This document shows positions 1 to 9,037 of a DNA stretch of 64,000 bases, one piece after another. The position numbers and the translations under genes were made by a program. Source of the DNA: Bacillus mojavensis RO-H-1 = KCTC 3706 (lineage in GTDB: Bacteria; Bacillota; Bacilli; Bacillales; Bacillaceae). Location: the NCBI RefSeq assembly GCF_000245335.1, contig NZ_JH600284.1, positions 1-64,000 on the forward strand, in the 5' to 3' direction. The notes beneath the pieces are model-generated. The model searched no databases. It saw only the letters and a program-made list of their open reading frames with translations, and was not told the origin of the DNA. Every line of letters starts with the position of its first letter. Positions within the stretch are counted from its first letter, which is position 1.

Positions 1-2
1 AT

Positions 3-74
3 TGGGCTATAGCCAAGCGGTAAGGCAACGGACTTTGACTCCGTCATGCGTTGGTTCGAATCCAGCTAGCCCAG
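3..74 (+). tRNA. tRNA-Gln (anticodon TTG)
   Basis: A complete cloverleaf can be folded. The 7-bp acceptor stem pairs TGGGCTA with TAGCCCA, the anticodon loop ACTTTGACT carries TTG, and the T-arm contains GGTTCGAATCC. CCA is not encoded. A terminator follows, so this is the last gene of a tRNA transcript that begins outside the window. Confidence 0.95.
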
Positions 75-78
75 TCAC

Positions 79-108
79 AGACACCTTTGACCAAAAGGTG
101 TCTTTTTT
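79..108 (+). terminator. Terminator of the tRNA transcript
   Basis: The arms AGACACCTT and AAGGTGTCT form a stem followed by a run of T. It lies just after the tRNA-Gln gene and isolates it from sigW. Confidence 0.9.
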
Positions 109-240
109 CTTTTTGAAAAATCCTTCCAAATTCTAACTGTTCAGTCTGTGTAATAATTTTAAAAATATGTTAAGGTAGTTTATTCACGAATTGCCATCTA
201 CACCCTGCCAAAAATTTGTTAAACTTATTTTATAAAAAAT

Positions 241-266
241 TGAAACCTTTAGAAACGAAGCTCGTA
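241..266 (+). promoter_or_regulatory. Sigma-W autoregulatory promoter of sigW
   Basis: TGAAAC at 241-246 and CGTA at 263-266 are separated by 16 bp. This is an exact match to the known sigma-W consensus, and sigW is known to be autoregulated from such a promoter. Confidence 0.92.
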
Positions 267-302
267 TACATACAGACCGGTGAAGGCAGAGGTTAGATAA
301 AT

Positions 303-866
303 ATGGAAATGATGATTAAAAAGAGAATTAAGCAAGTCAAAAAAGGCGATCAAAATGCATTTGCGGACATCGTAGATATTTACAAGGATAAAATTTATCA
401 GCTTTGCTACCGTATGCTTGGCAATGTGCATGAGGCGGAAGATATCGCACAAGAGGCTTTCATCAGAGCGTATGTCAATATCGACAGTTTTGATATCAAC
501 CGGAAATTTTCAACTTGGCTTTATCGAATTGCGACCAACTTGACCATTGACCGCATTCGCAAAAAGAAGCCGGATTATTACCTCGATGCAGAAGTGGCGG
601 GTACAGAAGGCTTGACGATGTATTCCCAAATCGCCGCAGATGGAGTTTTGCCCGAAGATGCAGTCGTATCGCTGGAGCTTTCACACACGATTCAGCAGAA
701 AATTTTAAAGCTTCCTGACAAATATAGAACTGTCATCGTGTTGAAGTATATTGATGAACTCTCATTAATTGAAATCGGCGAGATTCTGAACATTCCTGTG
801 GGAACGGTAAAAACACGGATTCACAGAGGCAGAGAGGCTCTTAGAAAACAATTAAGGGATCTTTAA
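303..866 (+). CDS. sigW: ECF RNA polymerase sigma factor SigW
   Basis: This 187-residue extracytoplasmic-function sigma factor has sigma-2 in roughly residues 20-90 (FSTWLYRIATN) and a sigma-4 helix-turn-helix in roughly 125-180 (IGEILNIPVGTVKTRIHRGR). The length and sequence match B. subtilis SigW, which directs the response to cell-envelope stress, membrane-active peptides and alkaline shock. The ATG at 303 follows the sigma-W promoter at 241-266. The anti-sigma gene rsiW starts 13 bp downstream, the usual ECF sigma/anti-sigma pairing. Nothing looks broken. Confidence 0.97.
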   Translation: MEMMIKKRIKQVKKGDQNAFADIVDIYKDKIYQLCYRMLGNVHEAEDIAQEAFIRAYVNIDSFDINRKFSTWLYRIATNLTIDRIRKKKPDYYLDAEVAGTEGLTMYSQIAADGVLPEDAVVSLELSHTIQQKILKLPDKYRTVIVLKYIDELSLIEIGEILNIPVGTVKTRIHRGREALRKQLRDL

Positions 867-879
867 GTGGGGTGATGAA

Positions 880-1506
880 ATGAGCTGTCCTGAACAAATT
901 GTGCAGCTTATGCATATGCATCTTGATGGAGATATCCTTCCGAAAGATGAACAAGTATTAAAAGAACACCTGGAGGCATGCGAGGAATGCAGAAAGCATT
1001 TTTATGAGATGGAAAAATCCATCGCGCTCGTCCGGAGCACATCGCATGTCGAAGCCCCCGCCGATTTTACCGCTAACGTCATGGCGAAATTGCCTAAGGA
1101 GAAGAAAAGAGCTTCTGTGAAAAGATGGTTCAGATCCCATCCGGTTATCGCGGCTGCTGCGGTATTCATCATTTTGATGGGCGGAGGGTTGTTAAACAGC
1201 TGGCACAATGACCATAACTTCAGCGTGTCGAAGCAGCCGAATCTGGTCGTGCACAACAACACTGTGATCGTGCCTGAAGGTGAGACGATCAAAGGTGATG
1301 TCACCGTCAAAAACGGAAAGCTAATTATTAAAGGGAAAATAGATGGGGATGTAACCGTTGTAAACGGAGAAAAGTATATGGCCTCTGCTGGACAAGTCAC
1401 CGGTCAAATAGAGGAGATTAATCAATTATTCGACTGGACATGGTATAAAATGAAGTCTGCGGGGAAAAGTGTATTCAATGCATTAGACCCGAACGGAGAA
1501 GAGTAA
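880..1506 (+). CDS. rsiW: Zinc-binding anti-sigma-W factor RsiW
   Basis: This 208-residue single-pass membrane protein sequesters SigW until it is cut by the PrsW/RasP cascade (known for the family). The cytoplasmic N-terminus carries the ZAS motif His30-x3-Cys34-x2-Cys37, with Cys3 also present. One membrane segment lies near residues 88-106. The extracytoplasmic part contains a short repetitive beta-like stretch (KGDVTV, DGDVTV). The ATG at 880 follows the ribosome site GGGGTGATGA. It is co-transcribed with sigW, and a strong terminator follows immediately. Confidence 0.96.
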   Translation: MSCPEQIVQLMHMHLDGDILPKDEQVLKEHLEACEECRKHFYEMEKSIALVRSTSHVEAPADFTANVMAKLPKEKKRASVKRWFRSHPVIAAAAVFIILMGGGLLNSWHNDHNFSVSKQPNLVVHNNTVIVPEGETIKGDVTVKNGKLIIKGKIDGDVTVVNGEKYMASAGQVTGQIEEINQLFDWTWYKMKSAGKSVFNALDPNGEE

Positions 1507-1532
1507 AGCGTGTGGTGCGCTTTACTCTTTTT
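1501..1532 (+). terminator. sigW-rsiW terminator
   Basis: The 10-bp arms GAGTAAAGCG and CGCTTTACTC are followed by six T. The hairpin overlaps the end of rsiW. Confidence 0.9.
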
Positions 1533-1575
1533 TAGGTTCTCAAACGGCTGGCATATTTCACTTGCCAAAACGAAA

Positions 1576-1586
1576 TGTGGTATAAT
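1576..1586 (+). promoter_or_regulatory. Extended -10 promoter of cdaA operon
   Basis: TATAAT at 1581-1586 is preceded by TGG, giving an extended -10 element. No good -35 lies at 17 bp. It sits about 80 bp before cdaA. Confidence 0.55.
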
Positions 1587-1665
1587 GGGCTCGCTATGTA
1601 AAGTACATATGCGTAACACATGAAACTTCAAATACGAAATGACTGAATTCTTGGAGGACGAGGAA

Positions 1666-2487
1666 ATGGCTTTTGAGGATATCCCTTTTTTGCAGTACCT
1701 CGGCAATGCCGTTGATATTCTCCTTGTTTGGTATGTGATATATAAACTGATTATGGTGATACGCGGCACGAAGGCGGTTCAGCTCTTAAAAGGAATCGTT
1801 GTAATCGTGCTTGTCCGTATGGCCAGTCAATATTTGGGCCTCGGCACGCTTCAGTGGCTGATGGACCAAGCGATAACATGGGGATTTTTAGCAATTATTA
1901 TTATCTTTCAGCCAGAGCTGAGAAGAGCGCTTGAACAGCTTGGACGGGGCCGTTTCTTCTCAAGGAGCGGCACGCCTGTTGAGGAAGCGCAGCAGAAAAC
2001 AATTGAGGCTATAACGAAAGCCATCAATTATATGGCGAAACGCCGGATCGGTGCCCTTTTAACCATTGAGCGGGATACGGGTATGGGGGATTATATTGAA
2101 ACGGGCATTCCTTTAAATGCAAAGGTCAGCTCTGAGCTCTTGATCAATATTTTTATCCCGAATACACCGCTTCATGACGGAGCGGTCATTATGAAAAATA
2201 ATGAAATTGCCGCTGCGGCCTGTTATCTGCCGCTTTCTGAAAGCCCGTTCATTTCAAAAGAACTGGGAACGCGGCACAGGGCTGCTGTCGGAATCAGTGA
2301 AGTTACAGACAGTTTGACGATTATCGTGTCTGAAGAGACTGGCGGCGTCAGTGTGGCGAGGAATGGCGACCTTCACAGAGAGCTGACGGAAGAAGCGCTG
2401 AAAGAAATGCTTGAAGCAGAGTTTAAGAAGAACACCAGAGAGACTTCTTCTAACCGCTGGTATTGGAGGGGCAAGAAAAATGGATAA
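1666..2487 (+). CDS. cdaA: Diadenylate cyclase CdaA
   Basis: This membrane diadenylate cyclase makes cyclic di-AMP from two ATP. Three N-terminal membrane helices (about residues 10-90) precede a DAC domain with the diagnostic DGA (near 171) and RHR (near 204) motifs. I chose the ATG at 1666 (MAFEDIPF) rather than an in-frame ATG 27 bp upstream, because GGAGGACGAGGA lies just before 1666 and the resulting 273 residues match CdaA. It is the first gene of cdaA-cdaR-glmM. In B. subtilis CdaR and GlmM bind and modulate CdaA, tying c-di-AMP to wall precursor synthesis. Confidence 0.96.
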   Translation: MAFEDIPFLQYLGNAVDILLVWYVIYKLIMVIRGTKAVQLLKGIVVIVLVRMASQYLGLGTLQWLMDQAITWGFLAIIIIFQPELRRALEQLGRGRFFSRSGTPVEEAQQKTIEAITKAINYMAKRRIGALLTIERDTGMGDYIETGIPLNAKVSSELLINIFIPNTPLHDGAVIMKNNEIAAAACYLPLSESPFISKELGTRHRAAVGISEVTDSLTIIVSEETGGVSVARNGDLHRELTEEALKEMLEAEFKKNTRETSSNRWYWRGKKNG

Positions 2488-3934
2488 ATTCTTAAACAAC
2501 CGCTGGGCTGTGAAAGTCATTGCGCTGCTTTTCGCGCTCTTGCTTTATGTAGCGGTTAACAGCAACCAAGCACCAACTCCGAAAAAACCCGGTGAATCAT
2601 TTTTTCCGACATCTACAACTGATGAAGCAACACTGACTGATATACCGGTTAAAGCATATTACGATGATGAAAATTATGTCGTAACGGGCGTTCCGCAAAC
2701 GGTGAATGTCACGATTAAAGGCTCGACAAGCGCCGTGAAGAAGGCGAGACAGACAAAGAATTTTGAAATATACGCGGATATGGAGAAGCTGAAAACCGGC
2801 ACACATAAGGTCGAGCTTAAGGCCAAAAACGTGTCGGATGGGCTGACGATATCCATTAACCCATCCGTAACGACCGTCACCATTCAAGAACGCACGTCAG
2901 AAAGCTTTCCTGTTGAAGTGGAGTACTACAACAAAAGCAAAATGAAAAAAGGCTATTCTCCGGAGCAGCCGATTGTCAGTCCTAAAAATGTACAGATTAC
3001 CGGTTCTAAAGCCGTGATTGATAATATTTCTCTTGTGAAAGCTTCGGTAAACCTGGAAAATGCAGATGAAACGATTGAAAAGGAAGCGAAAGTGACTGTC
3101 TATGATAAAGACGGGAACGCGCTTCCTGTCGATGTGGAGCCATCGGTCATCAAAATAACCGTTCCGGTGACAAGTCCGAGTAAAAAAGTGCCCTTTAAAA
3201 TCGAGCGGACAGGAAGCCTTCCTGACGGGGTCAGCATAGCGAATATCGAATCAAGTCCGAGTGAGGTGACGGTTTACGGCTCGCAGGATGTCTTGGATTC
3301 TCTTGAATTTATAGACGGCGTCAGCTTAGATTTAAGCAAAATCAAAAAGGATACCGATATCGAGGCTGATATTCCGCTTCCTGACGGCGTCAAAAAAATC
3401 TCGCCGTCAAAGGTGACGTTGCATATAGAAGTAGATAGCGAAGCGGATCACACATTTGAGAATGTCCCTATTAAGACTGTAGGGCTGAGCAGCTCACAGA
3501 ATATAGAATTTCTGGATCCGAAGTCACAAACGGTAGACGTGACGGCCAAAGGCTCTCCCGGGAACATAAAAAAATTGCAGAAATCAGACATAGAATTATA
3601 TGTGAATGTATCTGATTTAGATGACGGAGAGCACAGTGTGAAGCTTGAAGTAAACGGACCTCAAAATGTAACCTGGTCCTTGGGACAGAAAAACGCAAAA
3701 ATCAAGCTTACATCTAAAAAAACGAATACGACAACAAAAGATAACAGCAATACGACGTCAGGGAACCAGGATGACACTGATGACAAGACGAATGGCAAAA
3801 AGAATAATCAGCGAGAAGATACAACGAACAGCGATAAAAACAGTGATGATCAAAAACAAGACGAAAACCAAGATCAAAATCAGGATCAGAATGAAGATGA
3901 ATCAAATACAGGTTCACAATCTTCATCAGAATAA
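2480..3934 (+). CDS. cdaR: CdaA regulator CdaR (YbbR-domain protein)
   Basis: This 484-residue extracytoplasmic protein is anchored by one N-terminal helix (about residues 12-28). Four YbbR-type beta repeats cover roughly 50-410, each with the ExF/VxVxG style seen around PVKAYYDD, PVEVEYYN and PFKIERTG. A hydrophilic Asn/Asp/Gln/Lys-rich tail runs from about 420 to the end. The start at 2480 overlaps the cdaA stop by 8 nt and follows GGAGGGGC. In B. subtilis CdaR modulates CdaA activity. The tail is low complexity and looks unstructured. Confidence 0.95.
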   Translation: MDKFLNNRWAVKVIALLFALLLYVAVNSNQAPTPKKPGESFFPTSTTDEATLTDIPVKAYYDDENYVVTGVPQTVNVTIKGSTSAVKKARQTKNFEIYADMEKLKTGTHKVELKAKNVSDGLTISINPSVTTVTIQERTSESFPVEVEYYNKSKMKKGYSPEQPIVSPKNVQITGSKAVIDNISLVKASVNLENADETIEKEAKVTVYDKDGNALPVDVEPSVIKITVPVTSPSKKVPFKIERTGSLPDGVSIANIESSPSEVTVYGSQDVLDSLEFIDGVSLDLSKIKKDTDIEADIPLPDGVKKISPSKVTLHIEVDSEADHTFENVPIKTVGLSSSQNIEFLDPKSQTVDVTAKGSPGNIKKLQKSDIELYVNVSDLDDGEHSVKLEVNGPQNVTWSLGQKNAKIKLTSKKTNTTTKDNSNTTSGNQDDTDDKTNGKKNNQREDTTNSDKNSDDQKQDENQDQNQDQNEDESNTGSQSSSE

Positions 3935-3952
3935 AAAAGGAGCGATTATAAA

Positions 3953-5299
3953 ATGGGCAAGTATTTTGGAACAGATGGTGTAAGAGGTGTTGCCAACAGC
4001 GAGCTTACGCCTGAGCTGGCCTTTAAAGTCGGACGTTTCGGCGGGTATGTGCTGACAAAAGATAAACAACGTCCAAAAGTGCTGATAGGCCGCGATACAC
4101 GCATCTCCGGCCATATGCTGGAGGGAGCCCTTGTCGCCGGACTTTTATCAATTGGCGCAGAAGTGATGCGTCTGGGAGTCATTTCTACCCCTGGTGTTTC
4201 CTATTTAACAAAAGCGATGGATGCAGAGGCTGGCGTCATGATTTCTGCTTCTCATAACCCAGTGCAGGATAACGGAATCAAGTTCTTTGGAGGAGACGGA
4301 TTTAAGCTTTCTGATGAACAGGAGGCTGAAATTGAGCGTCTGATGGATGAACCGGAGGATAAGCTGCCAAGACCAGTTGGCGCCGATTTGGGACTTGTAA
4401 ACGACTATTTTGAAGGCGGCCAAAAGTACCTGCAATTCTTAAAACAGACTGCTGACGAAGATTTTACAGGCATTCATGTTGCGCTGGATTGCGCACACGG
4501 AGCGACGTCATCGCTGGCGACACACTTGTTTGCCGATTTAGACGCCGATGTGTCGACAATGGGAACTTCTCCGAACGGATTAAATATCAATGACGGAGTC
4601 GGATCGACCCATCCTGAAGCGCTCAGTGCGTTTGTAAAAGAGAAAAATGCTGATATCGGCCTTGCGTTCGACGGCGACGGCGACCGCCTGATCGCAGTCG
4701 ACGAAAAAGGAAATATCGTTGACGGCGACCAAATCATGTACATATGCTCAAAATACCTGAAATCAGAGGGCCGCTTAAAGGACGATACGGTTGTTTCCAC
4801 TGTCATGAGCAACCTCGGTTTCTATAAAGCGCTTGAAAAAGAAGGGATAAAAAGCGTGCAGACGGCTGTGGGTGACCGCTACGTGGTTGAGGCGATGAAA
4901 AAAGACGGCTACAATGTCGGCGGAGAACAGTCCGGCCACTTAATTTTCCTTGATTACAACACAACAGGGGACGGATTATTGTCCGCTATTATGCTGATGA
5001 ATACATTAAAAGCGACAGGCAAGCCGCTTTCAGAGCTTGCGGCTGAAATGCAGAAGTTTCCGCAGCTTTTAGTCAATGTGAGAGTAACTGATAAATATAA
5101 AGTCGAAGAAAATGAAAGAGTAAAAGCTGTTATTTCTGAGGTTGAAAAAGAAATGAACGGCGACGGCCGGATTTTAGTGCGCCCATCTGGCACTGAACCG
5201 CTCGTTCGTGTCATGGCTGAAGCGAAGACGAAAGAACTGTGTGATGACTATGTTAATCGCATTGTTGAAGTCGTCCGGTCAGAAATGGGATTAGAGTAA
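3953..5299 (+). CDS. glmM: Phosphoglucosamine mutase GlmM
   Basis: GlmM interconverts glucosamine-6-phosphate and glucosamine-1-phosphate on the way to UDP-GlcNAc. At 448 residues it has the full alpha-phosphohexomutase length. The phosphoserine loop ISASHNP has its active Ser near residue 100. The metal-binding loop FDGDGDR and the C-terminal phosphate-binding loop RPSGTEP are also present. The ATG is preceded by AAAAGGAGCG, 18 bp after cdaR. The gene sits in the operon with its regulatory partner CdaA and just before glmS, so consecutive pathway steps are adjacent. Confidence 0.97.
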   Translation: MGKYFGTDGVRGVANSELTPELAFKVGRFGGYVLTKDKQRPKVLIGRDTRISGHMLEGALVAGLLSIGAEVMRLGVISTPGVSYLTKAMDAEAGVMISASHNPVQDNGIKFFGGDGFKLSDEQEAEIERLMDEPEDKLPRPVGADLGLVNDYFEGGQKYLQFLKQTADEDFTGIHVALDCAHGATSSLATHLFADLDADVSTMGTSPNGLNINDGVGSTHPEALSAFVKEKNADIGLAFDGDGDRLIAVDEKGNIVDGDQIMYICSKYLKSEGRLKDDTVVSTVMSNLGFYKALEKEGIKSVQTAVGDRYVVEAMKKDGYNVGGEQSGHLIFLDYNTTGDGLLSAIMLMNTLKATGKPLSELAAEMQKFPQLLVNVRVTDKYKVEENERVKAVISEVEKEMNGDGRILVRPSGTEPLVRVMAEAKTKELCDDYVNRIVEVVRSEMGLE

Positions 5300-5386
5300 C
5301 GAAATCTTTAAACAGAGAGCGAACAAGACAAGTGCGACTCACATATGATAATTGTGAGACAGGCGGCAAAGTTGTTTAAAAAACAA

Positions 5387-5415
5387 TTGACCATTCTTGG
5401 CACATGCTGTAAAAT
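5387..5415 (+). promoter_or_regulatory. Sigma-A promoter of glmS
   Basis: TTGACC (5387-5392) and TAAAAT (5410-5415) are separated by 17 bp. The promoter lies about 65 bp upstream of the glmS ribozyme cleavage site. Confidence 0.75.
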
Positions 5416-5471
5416 CAAGCTTGTCTTGTTCTTGTTTTCTCGAGGCAGGAAAGACGGGATTTTGTTTCACT

Positions 5472-5640
5472 TATAATTATAGCGCCCGAACTAAGCGCCC
5501 GAAAAAAGGCTTAGTTGACGAGGATGGAGGTTATCGATTTTTCGGCGGATGCCTCCCGGCTGAGTATACAGATCACAGCCGTAAGGATTTCTTCAAACCA
5601 AGGAGGCGACTCCTTGCACAAAGGGAAATCACATGATCTT
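5472..5640 (+). ncRNA. glmS ribozyme-riboswitch
   Basis: The glmS ribozyme is a glucosamine-6-phosphate-activated self-cleaving RNA that lowers glmS expression when product is abundant. The conserved core begins AGCGCCCGAACTAAGCGCCC, and cleavage is expected between A5481 and G5482. The downstream pairing elements GGAGGTTATCGATTTTTCGG and CAAGGAGGCGACTCCTTG, with an intervening pseudoknot region, match the family layout. It occupies most of the 429-bp gap between glmM and glmS; about 90 nt of leader separate it from the start codon. Confidence 0.96.
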
Positions 5641-5728
5641 CCATAAAACATGTAGGAGGGGACGATTGAAAGTCCCCTTGAAAAATGACTTTCTTCGTCT
5701 CCTTTTACAATCTTAGGAGGAAGAAATT

Positions 5729-7531
5729 ATGTGTGGAATCGTAGGTTATATCGGTCAGCTTGATGCGAAGGAAATTTTGCTGAAAGGGTTAGAGAAGCTT
5801 GAGTACCGCGGCTATGACTCTGCGGGTATCGCAGTTGCCAACGAACAGGGGATCCATGTGTTTAAAGAAAAAGGACGCATTGCCGATCTTCGTGAGGTTG
5901 TGGATGCCAATGTTGGAGCCAAAGCAGGAATTGGCCATACTCGCTGGGCAACACACGGCGAACCAAGCTATCTAAACGCTCACCCGCATCAAAGCGCACT
6001 GGGCCGCTTTACACTTGTTCATAACGGCGTGATCGAAAACTACGTTCAGCTAAAACAGGACTTTTTACAAGATGTAGAGCTCAAAAGTGACACCGATACA
6101 GAGGTAGTCGTTCAAGTAATCGAGCAATTTGTCAACGGAGGACTTGATACAGAAGAAGCGTTCCGCAAAACACTTACACTGTTAAAAGGCTCTTATGCAA
6201 TTGCTCTATTCGATAACGACAACAGAGAAACGATTTTTGTAGCGAAAAACAAAAGCCCTCTATTAGTTGGACTTGGAGATACATTCAACGTCGTGGCGTC
6301 TGATGCGATGGCAATGCTTCAAGTCACAAACGAATATGTAGAGCTGATGGATAAAGAAATGGTTATCGTCACTGATGATCAAGTTGTCATCAAAAACCTT
6401 GATGGCGACGTTATTTCACGTGCGTCTTATATCGCTGAGCTGGATGCCAGTGATATCGAAAAAGGCACGTACCCTCACTACATGTTGAAAGAAACGGATG
6501 AGCAGCCAGTTGTCATGCGCAAAATCATCCAAACGTATCAAGATGAAAACGGCAAACTGTCTGTACCTGGCGATATCGCTGAGGCTGTAGCGGAAGCGGA
6601 CCGCATCTATATCATTGGCTGCGGAACGAGCTACCATGCAGGACTTGTCGGTAAACAATATATTGAAATGTGGGCAAACGTGCCGGTTGAAGTGCATGTA
6701 GCGAGTGAATTCTCTTACAACATGCCGCTTCTGTCTAAGAAACCGCTCTTTATTTTCCTTTCTCAAAGCGGAGAAACAGCTGACAGCCGCGCGGTTCTTG
6801 TTCAAGTCAAAGCACTCGGACACAAAGCGCTGACGATCACAAACGTACCGGGATCCACGCTTTCCCGTGAAGCTGACTACACATTGCTGCTTCATGCAGG
6901 CCCTGAAATTGCTGTTGCTTCAACGAAAGCATACACTGCACAGATCGCTGTTCTTGCGGTTCTTGCATCTGTAGCTGCTGATAAAAACGGCATTGATATC
7001 GGATTTGACCTCGTCAAAGAACTCGGAATCGCGGCAAACGCAATGGAAGCCCTTTGCGACCAGAAAGACGAAATGGAAATGATCGCCCGTGAATATCTGA
7101 CTGTATCCAGAAACGCTTTCTTCATCGGACGCGGACTCGACTACTTCGTATGTGTCGAAGGCGCACTGAAGCTGAAAGAGATTTCTTACATCCAGGCAGA
7201 AGGCTTTGCCGGCGGAGAACTGAAGCACGGCACGATTGCCTTGATCGAACAAGGTACACCAGTATTCGCACTGGCAACACAAGAGCACGTAAATCTAAGC
7301 ATCCGCGGAAACGTCAAAGAAGTTGCCGCTCGCGGAGCCAACACATGCATCATCTCACTGAAAGGCCTAGACGATGCGGATGACAGATTCGTACTACCGG
7401 AAGTAAACCCAGCGCTTGCTCCGTTGGTATCTGTTGTTCCATTGCAGCTAATCGCTTACTATGCTGCACTGCATCGCGGTTGTGATGTTGATAAGCCGCG
7501 TAACCTTGCGAAGAGTGTTACTGTGGAATAA
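5729..7531 (+). CDS. glmS: Glutamine-fructose-6-phosphate aminotransferase GlmS
   Basis: GlmS converts fructose-6-phosphate and glutamine to glucosamine-6-phosphate, committing carbon to amino sugars. At 600 residues it is full length. Residue 2 after Met is the catalytic Cys of the class II glutamine amidotransferase domain (MCGIVGYIG). Two SIS isomerase domains follow, the first with the sugar-phosphate loop GCGTSYHA and the second with GRG-type and ALKLKEISY motifs. It ends with the conserved [13 protein letters not shown]. The ATG follows AGGAGGAAGAA. Expression is controlled by the ribozyme in the leader. Confidence 0.98.
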   Translation: MCGIVGYIGQLDAKEILLKGLEKLEYRGYDSAGIAVANEQGIHVFKEKGRIADLREVVDANVGAKAGIGHTRWATHGEPSYLNAHPHQSALGRFTLVHNGVIENYVQLKQDFLQDVELKSDTDTEVVVQVIEQFVNGGLDTEEAFRKTLTLLKGSYAIALFDNDNRETIFVAKNKSPLLVGLGDTFNVVASDAMAMLQVTNEYVELMDKEMVIVTDDQVVIKNLDGDVISRASYIAELDASDIEKGTYPHYMLKETDEQPVVMRKIIQTYQDENGKLSVPGDIAEAVAEADRIYIIGCGTSYHAGLVGKQYIEMWANVPVEVHVASEFSYNMPLLSKKPLFIFLSQSGETADSRAVLVQVKALGHKALTITNVPGSTLSREADYTLLLHAGPEIAVASTKAYTAQIAVLAVLASVAADKNGIDIGFDLVKELGIAANAMEALCDQKDEMEMIAREYLTVSRNAFFIGRGLDYFVCVEGALKLKEISYIQAEGFAGGELKHGTIALIEQGTPVFALATQEHVNLSIRGNVKEVAARGANTCIISLKGLDDADDRFVLPEVNPALAPLVSVVPLQLIAYYAALHRGCDVDKPRNLAKSVTVE

Positions 7532-7540
7532 TAAATGTTT

Positions 7541-7577
7541 AACCCCTTTGGATATGATTGTCTAAAGGGGTGTTTTT
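7541..7577 (+). terminator. glmS terminator
   Basis: The arms ACCCCTTT and AAAGGGGT are followed by a T run, 10 bp after the glmS stop. Confidence 0.88.
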
Positions 7578-7838
7578 ATGTCCAAAAGAAAAGTGGAAAA
7601 AAGGATTAAAGAAGGTCGTGGTACAGGAACAGGAATAGACTATCGGCCATGGCTCAAGATTCAATATGTTTCCTCATTAGCTCGGTCAGCAAGGTTAAAA
7701 GAGACATTACGAATTTATTCACAATTAATAAAGGGCAAGGAATTCATGAAGTCGCACGTACAAATGAAAGAGGAGTTATTGAATGAGAATTTAAAGTTCA
7801 TTCTCTTATTATTGAGTATATTCCGGTTTAAGGTATAA
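7578..7838 (+). pseudogene. Truncated TnsA-like transposase fragment
   Basis: An 86-codon reading frame starts directly on the glmS terminator. Its first 45 residues (SKRKVEKRIKEGRG, then DYRPWLKIQ and ARSARLK) resemble the N-terminus of TnsA, the endonuclease subunit of Tn7-like transposons. From about residue 42 the similarity ends. The rest is AT-rich and looks like an out-of-frame join, since another frame stays open over the same bases. Full TnsA proteins are over 200 residues, so this is a relic. Tn7-like elements insert just downstream of glmS with tnsA nearest glmS and in the same direction, exactly this arrangement. It probably corresponds to the locus called ybbU in B. subtilis. The family call rests on remembered motifs. 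Confidence 0.6.
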
Positions 7839-7842
7839 TTAT

Positions 7843-8754
7843 TCAGTAAAGGACACGCCACAAATAAAAGGTAGCGTATGATTCCCATTTTTTCCATGGT
7901 AACGATATTTCTAAGATTTCATCTTTCGTAGGTTTTCGGTTCATATTACGTAATAATTTAATCGAATTCATAAGTCCCACATCATCGATTGGAAAAGCTG
8001 TCTGGAACCTAAGACAGCGCATTAGAACATAATTGGCTGTCCAAGGGCCGATTCCTCGTATTTTAATTAAATTTTTTTCAGCATCTTTAACGTTCATTTT
8101 CATGAATTTTTCCCTCGATAATTCTCCACTTTCCATTAATCTGGCAATTCCAATGATATATTCACTTTTTTTTACCGTCATTTTAATATCTGCTAGGTCG
8201 GTAGGTGTTAACCGTGCAATTCGTTCGTACGGTGGGAACACCCAATACTTTTTACCATTCCATTCGATAGAATCGCCAAATCCTTCTACAAATTGCTTCT
8301 TTAAGGAGTACGCGAAGGCTAAGTTAATTTGTTGCCCTAAAACGCCCCAACATAAAGCCTCAAATAAATCGGGAATGCCGATAACGCGTAATCCATAAAA
8401 TTTTCGGGCAGGCATTTTAAGTAATGGATCTGCTTTTGCCATTTCATAAAATGGTGTTAAATTGTTATCCAGATCAAACCATTCATGAATATATTTTCCA
8501 ATATCTTCCCGTTTCCACTTTTCAATAGGTCTAGAATCGTTTAGGAATTGAACAACCATTTGTTTATTATTGATTACGCTTATCTGTACTAAGGAGCGAA
8601 TTTCCCCTATGGCAATAACCTTTGTAATGATATCTTTCTCTATTTCATACATGCATTCATTTTTTTCCCTAGTTAGATAGCCTAGGTTAACATTCATGTC
8701 GAAATCTTCAGGTAATGTAATGACAATAACGTCATTGACTTCATGCCATGTCAC
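7843..8754 (-). CDS. alkA: DNA-3-methyladenine glycosylase II
   Basis: This 303-residue base-excision enzyme removes alkylated purines. The helix-hairpin-helix (IRGIGPWTANYVLMR) is followed by the catalytic Asp region FPIDDVGL, the standard HhH-GPD order. An N-terminal AlkA-type domain covers about the first 110 residues. The start is GTG (MTWHEV), preceded by AAGGAGAATAA. It is divergent from adaA-adaB, which in B. subtilis forms the adaptive response regulon with AlkA. Composition is AT-rich compared with glmS, like the rest of this interval. Confidence 0.92.
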   Translation of the reverse strand: MTWHEVNDVIVITLPEDFDMNVNLGYLTREKNECMYEIEKDIITKVIAIGEIRSLVQISVINNKQMVVQFLNDSRPIEKWKREDIGKYIHEWFDLDNNLTPFYEMAKADPLLKMPARKFYGLRVIGIPDLFEALCWGVLGQQINLAFAYSLKKQFVEGFGDSIEWNGKKYWVFPPYERIARLTPTDLADIKMTVKKSEYIIGIARLMESGELSREKFMKMNVKDAEKNLIKIRGIGPWTANYVLMRCLRFQTAFPIDDVGLMNSIKLLRNMNRKPTKDEILEISLPWKKWESYATFYLWRVLY

Positions 8755-9037
8755 TTATTCATTCTCCTTATCTTAAATAATTATAAGAAAACTCACACTG
8801 ATTGAAATTTTACTTTATCACATAATAAGCTTTACTCATTTTGTTATCTTGCTATTACATTCTAACCACCTTATTTTTTTCTATTTATGAGGTTATAGTG
8901 TAGTTATCAAGAATGCTAAACGGGAGTAGATAAAAATGGCCCAAGATATAAAAAACACGTGTCGAATATTTAAATTGGGATTAAATTTAAAATGAATTAG
9001 ATGAGTAGGGAGTATATTGTAAGGAGAGGTGAGATAA
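8755..9037. promoter_or_regulatory. Divergent alkA / adaA control region
   Basis: This 283-bp AT-rich intergenic stretch lies between two divergent alkylation-repair units and should hold both promoters and the AdaA binding sites. A good ribosome site (AAGGAGAGGTGAG) precedes adaA. I could not place the Ada operators with confidence. Confidence 0.5.

Noticed and set aside
249..452. Minus-strand frame over the start of sigW
   Set aside because: It is antisense to a clearly identified sigma factor and to its promoter; no coding pattern of its own.
5397..5636. Open reading frame of 79 codons upstream of glmS
   Set aside because: It lies on the glmS ribozyme, whose conserved core explains the sequence, and has no ribosome site.
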